A stretch of DNA of 64,000 nt from assembly GCA_002491565.1 (NCBI GenBank), contig DKWE01000004.1, positions 1 to 64,000 on the forward strand. The letters run 5' to 3'. The stretch comes from Lachnospiraceae bacterium UBA7160 (GTDB lineage: Bacteria > Bacillota > Clostridia > Lachnospirales > Lachnospiraceae). Of the stretch, positions 50,761-60,217 are shown one piece after another. Both the position numbers and the translations under genes were made by a program. Below the pieces are notes generated by a model. It did not search any database. It saw only the letters and a list, made by a program, of their open reading frames with translations, and was not told the DNA's origin. How positions within the stretch are numbered: the stretch's first letter is position 1; every line of letters starts with the position of its first letter.

Positions 50761-52065
50761 ATGTTAAACAAGAGAATGACTTCCCTGTTTTTGGCGGGGG
50801 CAATGGTTCTGTCAACAGCTATGGCAGGCTGCAACGCGGCAGAGGTAAAGGCGGAAGGGGAGAAGACTACGATCACTTACTGGCATATTTTCCCTGAGGG
50901 AGATGCGTTCAAGCCGGTGCATGATGAACTGATCAAGCGGTTCAATGAATCTCAGGATGAGATTTATGTAGAAGATCTGGGAATCAGCTTCTTTGATTTC
51001 CTGTCCAAGATGGACACCGCAATCCCGGCGGGGACAGGCCCGGATGTGGCATTTATGGATCTGACGGACAGCCTTCGCCGTGCAGAGGCAGGCGTGATTG
51101 TGAACCTGACTCCATATATCGAACGGGATGGTGTGGACATGAACCAGTTCTACAGCTGGACGCATGACGCAGGCACCTATAATGGCGACTGGTATGGACT
51201 CCCGTATTCCGGCGGCGGACGGTTCCTCGTGTATAATAAGGATATGTTTGAAGAGGCGGGACTTGATCCGGAGCAGCCGCCTAAGACACTGGCTGAGCTG
51301 GAAGAATATGCGGATAAGCTGACAAAGCTCACGGACGACGGCGAGATCGAGGTGCTCGGCTTCCATCCGTCTCTTGGAAATGTTTCCTTCCGGGATTATG
51401 TTCTGAACCGCGGCGATGTCTTCTTTGATGAGGCGCACACCCCGCTCATCAACAGCCCGGAGAATGTGGAGACGCTGGAGTGGTACGTGAATATGACCAA
51501 TAAATATGGAGCAAAGCAGGTACAGTCTCTGAAAGCAGCGTCCAGCACGACAGGGATTGATCCGTTCCTGGCAGGATTTGTGGCTATGGAAGTAAATGTT
51601 GTGGACTTTTACAAGAAGTTATCGGAAAGCGATATCAACTATGGGGTAGCGCCGATGCCTGGCATTAACGAAGGAGAGTACGCAACACAGGGCGGTTCCT
51701 TTGACCTTGAAATCTTTGATCATGGCGATCAGGATAAGATCGAAGCAGCATGGGAATTCCTGAAGTTTATGACCGGAGAGGAATCGCAGCAGTACTGGGC
51801 AGTTGAAAATAAATGGCCGTCAACGAATCAGAAGGCAATGGAGAGCAGCGAAGAAATCAAGAGTGATCCGGTATGGCAGGTCATTCTGGAGACGATGGAG
51901 GCGACAAAGGTGACAAAGTATGAAAGCACCGCTCCAAACTGGTGGAATCTGCTTGCTCCGGAACTGGAAGCAGCACAGCTGGAGCAGAAGACTCCTCAGC
52001 AGGCGCTGGATGACGCACAGAGTGCGATAGAAACTGCTATCGAGAATAATGAAGCCCTGAATTAA
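50761..52065 (+). CDS. Sugar ABC transporter solute-binding lipoprotein
   Basis: The 434-residue family 1 binding protein begins with a lipoprotein signal ending AMAGC (Cys24), so it should be lipid-anchored on the outer face of the membrane. The mature part has ITYWHIFPEGDAFKPVHDEL, GTGPDVAFMDLTDSL and the hinge block YGLPYSGGGRFLVYNKDMFE. ATG 50761 follows AAGGAGAAG; a frame extending 16 codons upstream is not supported. A strong GC-rich hairpin follows the stop. Ligand is unknown, presumably a mannose- or rhamnose-containing oligosaccharide from context. Confidence 0.92.
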   Translation: MLNKRMTSLFLAGAMVLSTAMAGCNAAEVKAEGEKTTITYWHIFPEGDAFKPVHDELIKRFNESQDEIYVEDLGISFFDFLSKMDTAIPAGTGPDVAFMDLTDSLRRAEAGVIVNLTPYIERDGVDMNQFYSWTHDAGTYNGDWYGLPYSGGGRFLVYNKDMFEEAGLDPEQPPKTLAELEEYADKLTKLTDDGEIEVLGFHPSLGNVSFRDYVLNRGDVFFDEAHTPLINSPENVETLEWYVNMTNKYGAKQVQSLKAASSTTGIDPFLAGFVAMEVNVVDFYKKLSESDINYGVAPMPGINEGEYATQGGSFDLEIFDHGDQDKIEAAWEFLKFMTGEESQQYWAVENKWPSTNQKAMESSEEIKSDPVWQVILETMEATKVTKYESTAPNWWNLLAPELEAAQLEQKTPQQALDDAQSAIETAIENNEALN

Positions 52066-52079
52066 AGTGATTTTGCAGC

Positions 52080-52104
52080 GGCCGGGGCGATCAAATCCCC
52101 GGCC
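52080..52104 (+). terminator. GC hairpin after the second binding-protein gene
   Basis: GGCCGGGG (52080-52087) pairs with CCCCGGCC (52097-52104), with GCAG/CTGC extending the stem. No T run follows and the next permease starts 30 bases on, so message protection or partial attenuation is more likely than full termination. It mirrors the hairpin at 10609. Confidence 0.6.
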
Positions 52105-52133
52105 ATCTGCAGCAGAAGAAAGGAATCGCCAAG

Positions 52134-53042
52134 ATGAGCAGCAATAAAAAAGGACAGAGCACAAAGATAAAAAGGCGCGAAAATCTGACAGGATACGCAT
52201 TTGCGTCGCCGTGGCTGTTGGGCTTTCTCGTATTTACGCTATACCCGATGTGTTCCTCTCTTTATTACAGCTTCACAAACTATAATACGATGAAGGCGCC
52301 GAAGTGGGTCGGGCTGCGTAATTACATTATCATCTTCACATCGGATCCGCTGTTCTGGAAAAGTCTCTGGAATACGATCTATTATGCGGTGCTGAGCGTG
52401 CCGCTTGGAATCGCGGCGGGCGTGCTGATTGCGCTGCTGCTGAACCAGAAGGTAAAGGGAATGCGCTTCTTCCGGACGATCTTTTACCTGCCTACGGTAG
52501 TCTCTTCCGTAGCGGTTTCTCTTCTGTGGATGTGGATCCTGGAGCCGAACTTTGGTCTGCTGAATAATTTCCTGAAAAATTTTGGGATCATCGGGCCTGG
52601 CTGGTTGACTGATCCGGCATGGTCCAAAAATTCGCTGATTCTGATGAGCCTCTGGACGGTAGGAGGCGGGATGCTGATTTATCTTGCAGCGCTTCAGGAT
52701 GTTCCGGAGTCCTTATATGAAGCAGCGACGATTGACGGTGCGGGTGCATTTACAAAATTTTTCAAGATTACGCTGCCGATGATCACGCCGACTCTGTTTT
52801 ACAATCTGATCACAGGAATTATCGGCGGCTTGCAGGTGTTCAGCCAGGCGTTTATTATGACCAACGGCGGTCCCTCTTATTCTACGTACTTTTACGGCTA
52901 TCATCTTTACAACAAGGCTTTTACAGAATACCAGATGGGATATGCCTCTGCGCTGGCGTGGATTTTGCTGGTGATGACGCTGGGTCTTTCCCTGATCGTG
53001 TTCAAGACAAGCAACAAGTGGGTTTATTACGAAGGAAAATAG
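52134..53042 (+). CDS. Sugar ABC transporter permease (MalF type)
   Basis: The 302-residue permease has six spans and the EAA loop SLYEAATIDGAGAFTKFFKI. It pairs with the MalG-type permease at 49803, with the binding-protein gene lying between them. The AAAGGAA ribosome site is well placed. The mannosidase-like gene follows 98 bases later and is probably on the same transcript. Confidence 0.9.
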   Translation: MSSNKKGQSTKIKRRENLTGYAFASPWLLGFLVFTLYPMCSSLYYSFTNYNTMKAPKWVGLRNYIIIFTSDPLFWKSLWNTIYYAVLSVPLGIAAGVLIALLLNQKVKGMRFFRTIFYLPTVVSSVAVSLLWMWILEPNFGLLNNFLKNFGIIGPGWLTDPAWSKNSLILMSLWTVGGGMLIYLAALQDVPESLYEAATIDGAGAFTKFFKITLPMITPTLFYNLITGIIGGLQVFSQAFIMTNGGPSYSTYFYGYHLYNKAFTEYQMGYASALAWILLVMTLGLSLIVFKTSNKWVYYEGK

Positions 53043-53140
53043 AACAGGGAAGTGTCTTAGGAAAGGCATGACTGGCAGAACAGTAGAAATGTCCGCATTA
53101 TCTTCAGGATGATGTGGACATTTTTGGAAGGAGATTTGCA

Positions 53141-55630
53141 ATGACGAAAAGCAGAAACAGGAAGGAAAAGCTTTATTTTGTAGATGGCTATCACGGCGGC
53201 GTGGAAGGGCATATGCCGGACGGCTCGTTTGAAGACATTCTGGATGCGCTGGAGCGGTATCCCGAGTGGAAGGTGAGCTTTGAGATTGAGCCGGAGAGCT
53301 GGAATGAGCTGAAAAGAAAAGACTATCCGGCCTATCGGAGACTGAAGGAGTTTGTGGAGTCCGAGGAATCCGCGAGTCGGGTGGAATTTATTAGCGGCGC
53401 GTATGGCCAGCCTTTTTGCTGGGCGATTAACGGAGAGAGCAATGTCAGGCAGCTGTGCCGGGGAATTGCGGAAATCAAAAAGCATTTTCATGTCGAGATT
53501 GATACCTATGCGGTTCAGGAGCCATGCTTTACTTCTGCGCTTCCGCAGATCTGCCTGAAATTGGGATACCGGAGGATGAGCCTGAAAAATCCGACCGCCT
53601 GGGGCGGCTATATGGGAAAACTGAAAGGGAATATTGTAAGGCTGTATTCTGCAGATGGTTCCTCTCTTCCGGCCGTTCCCAGATATGAATGTGAGGAGAC
53701 GGTCAGCTGCAGCGCAACGGAAGGAGCCGGCTATGATTTTGCGTCGATCGACGGCTTTGCTTCCAAATGTGCGGAACATGGGATCAAACACCCGCTGGGC
53801 ATGTGCCTGCAGGATCTGGGCTGGAGCGCGCATCCGATGGCTTATGATTCTGTCTCGGAATATGTGACCTATCGGGAATATTTTGAACGGTTTGGGGGAG
53901 AGACGGACGGAGAGGCGAAATTTTCACAGGATCTGGTCTGCTGTGCGCTGCCGTGGGGGAACAGGACGCTTCAGACTATGTGCCGCAAGGTGCGCGCTCT
54001 GGAAAACCGTGTGCTGCAGACAGAGAAGCTGCTTTCCTATGTGGAGATGAAGAAGGAGATTCTGCCCAGGGAGGAGGAGCTTTTAAAAGAAGTCTGGGAC
54101 ATGCTGCTGCTTGTCCAGCACCACGACGGCTATATCTGTGCTACTACAGGAGGAAGCCCGTATAAGGGCTGGGCTGCCAGAGCAGATTACCTGACTCTGA
54201 ATGGGCAAAAGCTGCTGGACCGCATAGAGAATTCCCTGATGGATTCCATGCAGACGGAGCAGGCCGGCCGGGAAGAGGTACAGTATATCCGGGTTTATAA
54301 TACGCTGGGAGAGAGGCGGCAGGAAATCATCCGTGCGGATCTCACTCTGCCGAAGGGCAGTCAGAGCGTGGAGGTTACGGGACCGGATGGCAGGCTGTGT
54401 CCGGTTCAGATGTCGGTGAAGCGGCGCTATGCGGATGAAAGTCCGGATGCAGTCTGCATCTATTTCCCGGCCAGCGCAGAGGGAATCGGATACAGCACTT
54501 ATTGCGTGAAGCCTTTGCCAACGCCGCAGGAGCACGGGAAACCGATGGCGAGGATCACGGTGCAGGATACCATAGAGGTGGAAAATTCGGAACTGTTTGT
54601 CATTCTGGACAGAACCAGAGGCGGGGCAATCGTAAAATTGTACGACAAAAAGAGCGGACGCGATTATGGAAACGCGAAGGAGAGTATGGGCTATCTGAAG
54701 GGGTACTTTGTGGAGGAGGAAAGCTTCGTGTCCACAGAGAATCTGATGGCGAAAGCGGAGATAGAAGAAAACGGACCGCTTTATTCGAGGCTGCGCTTCA
54801 CAACGGAGAGAAAAGGCGTTCGTTTTGAAACCGTTTATGAGTTTACAGAGGGAAGCCCCCGGATCGATGTGACGAGCAGCGTGAACTTCCCGGAAAATAC
54901 CTTTGTCGGATATCCGCATAAGCCGGAAGAGGGAGAAGAATATCTTGGAAGAGAGCGGTCCGGGTACAGAGAGGATTATAAGCTTGGCGTCCGGATTCCG
55001 CTGCCGATGAAGGAATTTGAGGTGATAAAGCACGCGCCCTATGAAAATTATGTGAGTGAAAATAAGGATACCCGTTTCCTGGGCTGGCACGAGATCAAAA
55101 ACAATATTATGAATCAGTTCCTGGACTTCTGGAATCAGGAAGAGGGGTACGGGCTGGCGGTGCTGTGTGATCATGTGACGGGGTATTCTCTGGTGGAGAA
55201 CTGCTTTTCACTGACGCAGGCATTTGGCTATCACGCAGGATTCTGGTGGGGATGCCAGCCTCTTTGCGGGACCTCTGTCATCGCTTATTCTATTTTGCCG
55301 CACAGCGGCAGCTTTGAAGATGGGACAGTGATTTCGTGGAACAGCAGGAAGAACGAACCGCTTCTGATACAGCTGCTGAACGGGAGGCCGGAGGGTATGG
55401 AGGACTCCGTTTTCTGTGTCAGCGGACCTATGCTGGAGACGGTGACGGTCTATCGGGAGAATGACAGATTTTATGTTCGCCTGTTCCATCACGGAATGGA
55501 AGCACATCCTCTTCAATTTGAGGCGTCAATTCCGGGATTTCAGGGAGAAAAAGCGGATTTGAATGGCAGAAAGCTGTGCGGTGCGGATGAGAGAAGCGCG
55601 GCAGCCGCAGAAATTATAACGCTGTATTAG
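53141..55630 (+). CDS. GH38-like alpha-mannosidase-related enzyme
   Basis: The 829-residue protein has a GH38-like N-terminal catalytic barrel beginning KLYFVDGYHGGVEGHMPDGS, with FISGAYGQPFCWAINGESNV and VQHHDGYI, then two large beta domains typical of the family (RVYNTLGERRQEIIRADL). The classical GH38 zinc motif H-X-D near a tryptophan is replaced by DGYHGG, so it belongs to a divergent branch and its specificity could differ. ATG 53141 follows AAGGAGA; an extension of nine codons is unsupported. It lies at the end of the transporter operon and before a terminator, opposite the regulator gene. Confidence 0.7.
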   Translation: MTKSRNRKEKLYFVDGYHGGVEGHMPDGSFEDILDALERYPEWKVSFEIEPESWNELKRKDYPAYRRLKEFVESEESASRVEFISGAYGQPFCWAINGESNVRQLCRGIAEIKKHFHVEIDTYAVQEPCFTSALPQICLKLGYRRMSLKNPTAWGGYMGKLKGNIVRLYSADGSSLPAVPRYECEETVSCSATEGAGYDFASIDGFASKCAEHGIKHPLGMCLQDLGWSAHPMAYDSVSEYVTYREYFERFGGETDGEAKFSQDLVCCALPWGNRTLQTMCRKVRALENRVLQTEKLLSYVEMKKEILPREEELLKEVWDMLLLVQHHDGYICATTGGSPYKGWAARADYLTLNGQKLLDRIENSLMDSMQTEQAGREEVQYIRVYNTLGERRQEIIRADLTLPKGSQSVEVTGPDGRLCPVQMSVKRRYADESPDAVCIYFPASAEGIGYSTYCVKPLPTPQEHGKPMARITVQDTIEVENSELFVILDRTRGGAIVKLYDKKSGRDYGNAKESMGYLKGYFVEEESFVSTENLMAKAEIEENGPLYSRLRFTTERKGVRFETVYEFTEGSPRIDVTSSVNFPENTFVGYPHKPEEGEEYLGRERSGYREDYKLGVRIPLPMKEFEVIKHAPYENYVSENKDTRFLGWHEIKNNIMNQFLDFWNQEEGYGLAVLCDHVTGYSLVENCFSLTQAFGYHAGFWWGCQPLCGTSVIAYSILPHSGSFEDGTVISWNSRKNEPLLIQLLNGRPEGMEDSVFCVSGPMLETVTVYRENDRFYVRLFHHGMEAHPLQFEASIPGFQGEKADLNGRKLCGADERSAAAAEIITLY

Positions 55631-55668
55631 TAAAGATGGAAAATCATTCACCAGTGGTCTTTGCTTTG

Positions 55669-55711
55669 GCAGGCGCTGTTCGTCCTTTGGACGCGCTGCG
55701 CCTGCTTCTTT
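55669..55711 (+). terminator. Terminator between the GH38-like and regulator genes
   Basis: GCAGGCGC (55669-55676) pairs with GCGCCTGC (55698-55705), with CGTCC/GGACG as an inner stem, followed by TTCTTTT. It ends the plus-strand operon; the regulator gene ends 37 bases further on from the other side. Confidence 0.8.
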
Positions 55712-55747
55712 TGACCTGCACATTTGAAAAAGCATTCTGCGGCAGCG

Positions 55748-56815
55748 TCAGTGAATGGTATTGGTTGCGACGGAGGCTCTCCGCACCATAGAAACGCCGG
55801 AGATAAATTTGGTATTATTGCCCGTTACGATGCCCTGGATGGCGCTATGTAAAAGATAAAAGGCATTTCTGCCGACCTCGTCGAAGTTCTGGCGTATCGT
55901 AGTCAGCCCGATGGAATCGTTGAGGGATTCATCCCATTCATCAAAGCCGATGATAGAGTAGTCCTGCGGCGTGTGAAGGTCCAGCCTGCCAAGCGCCTGA
56001 ATTGTCTTGATGGCGAGTCTGTCATTGCAGCAGAAAATGGCGGTGCACTCACGGGAGCGTATCATCGCAGCGAGCTTATTGATGTCAAATTCCCGTATCA
56101 GCCTCAAGGAATCCACAGGGAGTCCCGCCTTTAACATGCTGCAGCAAAAGCCTTCAAAGCGTGCCTGCTCGGAGGGCAGGAAAAACTTGTAAGCGGCGAA
56201 AAAGATCTTGGTATGGTGTGATTTTATGAGCTCTTCGGTAGCCAGAATACCGCCGGTAAAATTGTCGCAGCCTGCGTAATAGCAGGGAAAAGAGTCCTCA
56301 CAGCGGTCGATCAGGACGAACGGAAGGTTCCTTTCTTCGATGAGAGAGAGCATATACCGGCTCTGGGCGGGATCACTTAGATAAAGAAGAAATCCCTCTA
56401 CGTTCTGCATGAGCATTTTGCGGATGGCAGCTTCCTCCTGCTGCGGGTTGTTATCACACCATTCCACAATGACGGAATAGTTCTGCAGAGCGGCCATGCT
56501 CTGAATTCCCTTGAGCATTTTCATATAGGAAATGTCATAGCGTTCGTCCGCAGAAATAATAACGGAAATCAGATGGCTGGTGCCTTGCGGTTTGAAAAGC
56601 GTGTCGTTTACGAAGGTGCCCTTTTTGCGAATGCGCGTGATATAACCTTCGGAGGCGAGCTCTGCCAGAGCCTTGCGGATCGTAATCAGGCTTACCTGAT
56701 ACGTTTGGGCATATTCTTGTTCGCTTTGCAGCTTTTCGCCGGGTTTAAGTATTCCGTCTTGGATATTTTTTAATAAAGCTTCTTTTACGATCAGATATTT
56801 GTAATTATTATTCAT
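55748..56815 (-). CDS. GntR-LacI hybrid transcriptional regulator (AraR type)
   Basis: The 355-residue protein joins a GntR winged helix (GEKLQSEQEYAQTYQVSLIT, IRKALAELASEGYI) to a LacI-like sugar-sensing domain (SVIISADERYDISYMKMLKG, YSIIGFDEWDES), as in AraR. It probably represses the surrounding glycan genes until a breakdown sugar binds. Its own promoter lies at 56862-56890, divergent from the GH38 gene at 57059. The shared AATAAAACATAT-like box in the neighbouring promoters is the best candidate operator. The effector sugar is unknown. Confidence 0.88.
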   Translation of the reverse strand: MNNNYKYLIVKEALLKNIQDGILKPGEKLQSEQEYAQTYQVSLITIRKALAELASEGYITRIRKKGTFVNDTLFKPQGTSHLISVIISADERYDISYMKMLKGIQSMAALQNYSVIVEWCDNNPQQEEAAIRKMLMQNVEGFLLYLSDPAQSRYMLSLIEERNLPFVLIDRCEDSFPCYYAGCDNFTGGILATEELIKSHHTKIFFAAYKFFLPSEQARFEGFCCSMLKAGLPVDSLRLIREFDINKLAAMIRSRECTAIFCCNDRLAIKTIQALGRLDLHTPQDYSIIGFDEWDESLNDSIGLTTIRQNFDEVGRNAFYLLHSAIQGIVTGNNTKFISGVSMVRRASVATNTIH

Positions 56816-56861
56816 GACTGTCCTTTTCTTTATTGCATACTTATAGGAGTGATTTATTTTA

Positions 56862-56890
56862 ATTATACTTTATTATAATAAAAGAATCAA
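56862..56890 (-). promoter_or_regulatory. Promoter of the GntR-LacI hybrid gene
   Basis: On the minus strand TTGATT (56890-56885) and TATAAT (56867-56862) are 17 bases apart, 47 bases before the start codon. Confidence 0.75.
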
Positions 56891-56949
56891 GGTAAAACAT
56901 AAAAATTCTAAAATAATTCATAGAAATTACGAATATTATATCTATAATA

Positions 56950-56991
56950 TTGACAAATAACATATAGAATGGTAGAATAAAACATATAGAT
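56950..56991 (+). promoter_or_regulatory. Promoter of the GH38 gene with two operator-like boxes
   Basis: TTGACA (56950-56955) and TAGAAT (56973-56978) are 17 bases apart. The spacer contains AATAACATATAGAAT (56956-56970), and AATAAAACATATAGAT (56976-56991) follows 20 bases on, so two boxes lie on nearly the same helix face across the promoter. Confidence 0.75.
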
Positions 56992-57058
56992 TTTTAAAAT
57001 AAAATATATTTCGATGTTTCCGAAAAGAAGGATCTGTCGAAGGAGAAGGAGGTTAAGA

Positions 57059-60010
57059 ATGCCTTACTATAGGAAAAATACGCTGGACCGCATTGAAAAA
57101 ATGTTCCGGCGCCTGCAGCTTAGCTATTACAGAAAGATTTCAGATCTGGACGTAACAGCTTATGTGACAGAAGAACCTGTACCTTATGCTGAGCGGTATT
57201 CAGGAAAGGAAAAAAGACTGGGAATCGGTGATGTCTGGGGCGATCTGTTTGACTGCGCCTGGTTTCATTTTACCGGAAAGCTTCCGGAAGGATACAGCCA
57301 GGACGAGTGCAGCCTGCGCATAGATATCAGCGGCGAAGGGCTGTGCGTGGATGAGAACGGCAATCCGGTGATTGGAATTACGAACGGTTCCGTTGCGTTT
57401 GAAAATGCCGCGACGAGAAAGCATACCGTGCCGCTGCGGTATTTGAAGATAGATAACGGCGCTGTTGATATGTGGATGGATGCCGGCTGTAATGGGTTGT
57501 TTGGCGACTATGCGGAGGGAAAACTCCGCGAGGCGAATATCTCGCTGCGGCTGGAAGAGCTGAGAGCGCTGTACTATGATTATTTCGTATTGAAGGAGAC
57601 AATGGAGCAGCTCTCACCGGATTCGGCGCGGTATCACTGCATTCTGCGCGTTTTGAATGAAGTATGCAATGTGATGGATGAGTTTACGGAAGAGGAAGCG
57701 GTGCAGGCGAGAGCGATTCTGAAGCCGGAGCTGGAAAAGTCGGGCGGAGACGCCTCCCTGCACATTACCGGAATCGGACATGCGCATATTGATCTGGCGT
57801 GGCTGTGGCCGATTCGTGAGACGATCCGGAAGGGAGCGCGCACCTTTGCCACCGTGGATAAGATGATGGAGCTGTACCCGGAGTACAAGTTCGGTTTTTC
57901 ACAGCCTCAGCTGCTTTTCTGGATGAAGCTGTATTATCCGGAGCTTTACCGCAGGCTACAGAAGCGTGTGCAGGAAGGCAGAATCGAGTGCCAGGGTGCC
58001 ATGTGGGTGGAATGCGATACCAACCTCACGGGCGAGGAGGCGCTGGTCCGTCAGATCCTGTATGGTTCCCGCTTCTGGAAGAAGGAATTCAACTTTGAAG
58101 TGGACAATATCTGGCTTCCGGATGTATTTGGATATAGCGCTGCGCTGCCCCAGATCATGGAAAAGAGCGGCTTAAAATACTTTATGACGCAGAAGATGTC
58201 CTGGAGCGAGCATAATGTTTTCCCGCATCACACGTTTATCTGGAAGGGAATTGACGGGACGGAGGTCTTGGCCCATATGCTTCCGGAGGAAACGTACAAT
58301 AGCCAGGCAGGACCGGAGGCACTTCATCATGCCGAAGTAAAGTTTTTGGATAAGGGGACCAGCGACCAGGCCCTGATGCTGTTCGGTGTCGGGGACGGCG
58401 GAGGCGGCCCGGGAACCTCTCATCTGGAGAAGCTGAAACGAGTGCACGATATGAACGGGCTTCCGACGTGTGAGCAGGGCTTTGCGAGAGATCTGTTCGC
58501 GAAGCTGGAGGAGCACCGGGAGGATTATGCATCCTGGAGGGGAGAATTGTATCTGGAGTTCCACAGGGGCACCTATACGTCCCATGCGCGGAACAAGAGA
58601 TACAACCGGAAGATGGAGCAGCAGCTCCGTGAGCTGGAATACGCGGCAGCGCTTGGAACAGTTTATGCGGGAATGCCTTATCCGAAGAAGGAGCTGGATG
58701 AGATGTGGATGGAGGTTCTGCTCTATCAGTTCCACGATATCATCCCTGGCTCTTCCATAAAAAGAGTGTACGATGAATCCCTGGCGCGCTATGCGGTACT
58801 GCTTGAGAAGGTGACAAACCAGATACAGAGTGCGTATCAGACGCTCTATGACGGAAAAACAGCGGTAAATTCCCTCTCCTTTGCCCGCAGGGAGTTTGTG
58901 GAGGAGGATGGCAGCTGGTATCAGGTGGAGCTTCCCGCGATGGGCGCAGCGCGGCTTGCCGACCCGGTAAGAGAATTCGAGGGGGTAAAGGCTTCCGAGG
59001 GACAGCTGGAAAACGATCTCTTAAAAGTGACGTTTGGAGAAAATGGAGAGATTTGTTCCATTTACGATAAACAGAATGGACGGGAAACGCTCGAGGGAGC
59101 GGCAAATCATTTTAAACTATATGACGATTCCGATGGAGATGGCTGGGATATCCGGATTTATTATGCGGAAAAGAAGCCGAAGGAAATGAGACTGCTTTCC
59201 TCAGAGTTTGTACTGGAAGGACCGAATGCAATTGCAAAGCAAAAGTTTGCATACGGAAGCTCCGTACTGACTCAGCGCGTGATTTTGCAGCTGAATTGCC
59301 CTTATGTGATCTTTGATACACAGGTGGACTGGAAGGAAACAGAAAAGATGCTCCGGACGGATTTCCCCTGCTGTGTACATACGGATGAAGTGACCTGCAA
59401 TATCCAGTTTGGCAGCATCAAACGTCCGACGCACCGCAACACGAGCTGGGATATGTCAAAATTTGAAATCTGTGCACACAAGTGGATCGATCTTTCGAAT
59501 GACGACTATGGCGTGGCGCTGCTCAATGACTGCAAGTACGGCTACAAGGCGCTTGACAATGTGCTGGATATCAATCTCCTGCGCAGCAGCATGTATCCGG
59601 GTGTCGACGCAGACAAGGCGCAGCACGAATTCAGATACGCGTTCTATCCCCACGCCGGGAATGAGATCCGGGCTCTGGTGGAGCAGAAAGCGCTGGCCTT
59701 CAATATTGCACCGACCGTCATTTGCGGAAATGGAAGCGCAAAGCTTCCTGAGAGCTTCCTGAAGCCAGACTGCGATCATATAGAGATCACATCGGTCAAG
59801 AAAGCGGAGGATTCCGACTGCCTGGTGGTGCGCATGTACCAGACGGACGGGCTCGCGGTGAACTGTAAGATCAGGCTCGCAGATGAAATAAAAGAGGCGG
59901 CTGTCTGCAATCTGATGGAGAAGGAAGAGGAGAAGCTTTCTATTCAGAATCACTGCCTGACTCTTGACTTCAAACCATTTGAGATTCGGACGGTAATGCT
60001 GAAATATTAA
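57059..60010 (+). CDS. GH38 alpha-mannosidase
   Basis: The 983-residue enzyme is a clear GH38 member. GIGHAHIDLAWLWPIRE carries the zinc ligands His243 and Asp245, WLPDVFGYS has the nucleophile Asp355, and YQFHDIIPGSS completes the metal site. A leading beta domain (1-230) and C-terminal beta domains are usual for bacterial enzymes of this size. It removes alpha-mannose residues in the cytoplasm; no signal peptide is present. ATG 57059 follows GAAGGAGG, while a longer frame from 57014 adds an arginine-rich tail and is rejected. The promoter carries two copies of the shared box. Confidence 0.92.
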   Translation: MPYYRKNTLDRIEKMFRRLQLSYYRKISDLDVTAYVTEEPVPYAERYSGKEKRLGIGDVWGDLFDCAWFHFTGKLPEGYSQDECSLRIDISGEGLCVDENGNPVIGITNGSVAFENAATRKHTVPLRYLKIDNGAVDMWMDAGCNGLFGDYAEGKLREANISLRLEELRALYYDYFVLKETMEQLSPDSARYHCILRVLNEVCNVMDEFTEEEAVQARAILKPELEKSGGDASLHITGIGHAHIDLAWLWPIRETIRKGARTFATVDKMMELYPEYKFGFSQPQLLFWMKLYYPELYRRLQKRVQEGRIECQGAMWVECDTNLTGEEALVRQILYGSRFWKKEFNFEVDNIWLPDVFGYSAALPQIMEKSGLKYFMTQKMSWSEHNVFPHHTFIWKGIDGTEVLAHMLPEETYNSQAGPEALHHAEVKFLDKGTSDQALMLFGVGDGGGGPGTSHLEKLKRVHDMNGLPTCEQGFARDLFAKLEEHREDYASWRGELYLEFHRGTYTSHARNKRYNRKMEQQLRELEYAAALGTVYAGMPYPKKELDEMWMEVLLYQFHDIIPGSSIKRVYDESLARYAVLLEKVTNQIQSAYQTLYDGKTAVNSLSFARREFVEEDGSWYQVELPAMGAARLADPVREFEGVKASEGQLENDLLKVTFGENGEICSIYDKQNGRETLEGAANHFKLYDDSDGDGWDIRIYYAEKKPKEMRLLSSEFVLEGPNAIAKQKFAYGSSVLTQRVILQLNCPYVIFDTQVDWKETEKMLRTDFPCCVHTDEVTCNIQFGSIKRPTHRNTSWDMSKFEICAHKWIDLSNDDYGVALLNDCKYGYKALDNVLDINLLRSSMYPGVDADKAQHEFRYAFYPHAGNEIRALVEQKALAFNIAPTVICGNGSAKLPESFLKPDCDHIEITSVKKAEDSDCLVVRMYQTDGLAVNCKIRLADEIKEAAVCNLMEKEEEKLSIQNHCLTLDFKPFEIRTVMLKY

Positions 60011-60087
60011 TATGGCAGCGCAGCAGTTGGATACAGTTTGCAGGAAAATCCCAGGGGGCTTGAAAGCCTCCTGAGGGTGGACGGGAT

Positions 60088-60203
60088 ACTTCCCGGAATG
60101 TGGTAGAACGGTTGCAGGAAGGCAGGCAATTGCCTGGAGACGTACTTCACGGCCAGGGCGGCTGACTTGTAACAGGCAGAGACACATTCCGGGAAGTTTT
60201 TTT
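60088..60203 (+). promoter_or_regulatory. Attenuator-like structured leader abutting a ribosome site
   Basis: ACTTCCCGGAATGTG (60088-60102) pairs perfectly with CACATTCCGGGAAGT (60183-60197), and T60197 begins a run of seven T. The GGAGG ribosome site of the next gene starts directly after it at 60204. The 80-base loop holds CAGGCAATTGCCTG, a second hairpin, and GGGGGCTT/AAGCCTCC lies just upstream. The structure could stop transcription or, by alternative folding, tune expression of the downstream gene. Confidence 0.6.
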
Positions 60204-60217
60204 GGAGGAATCGGTGA

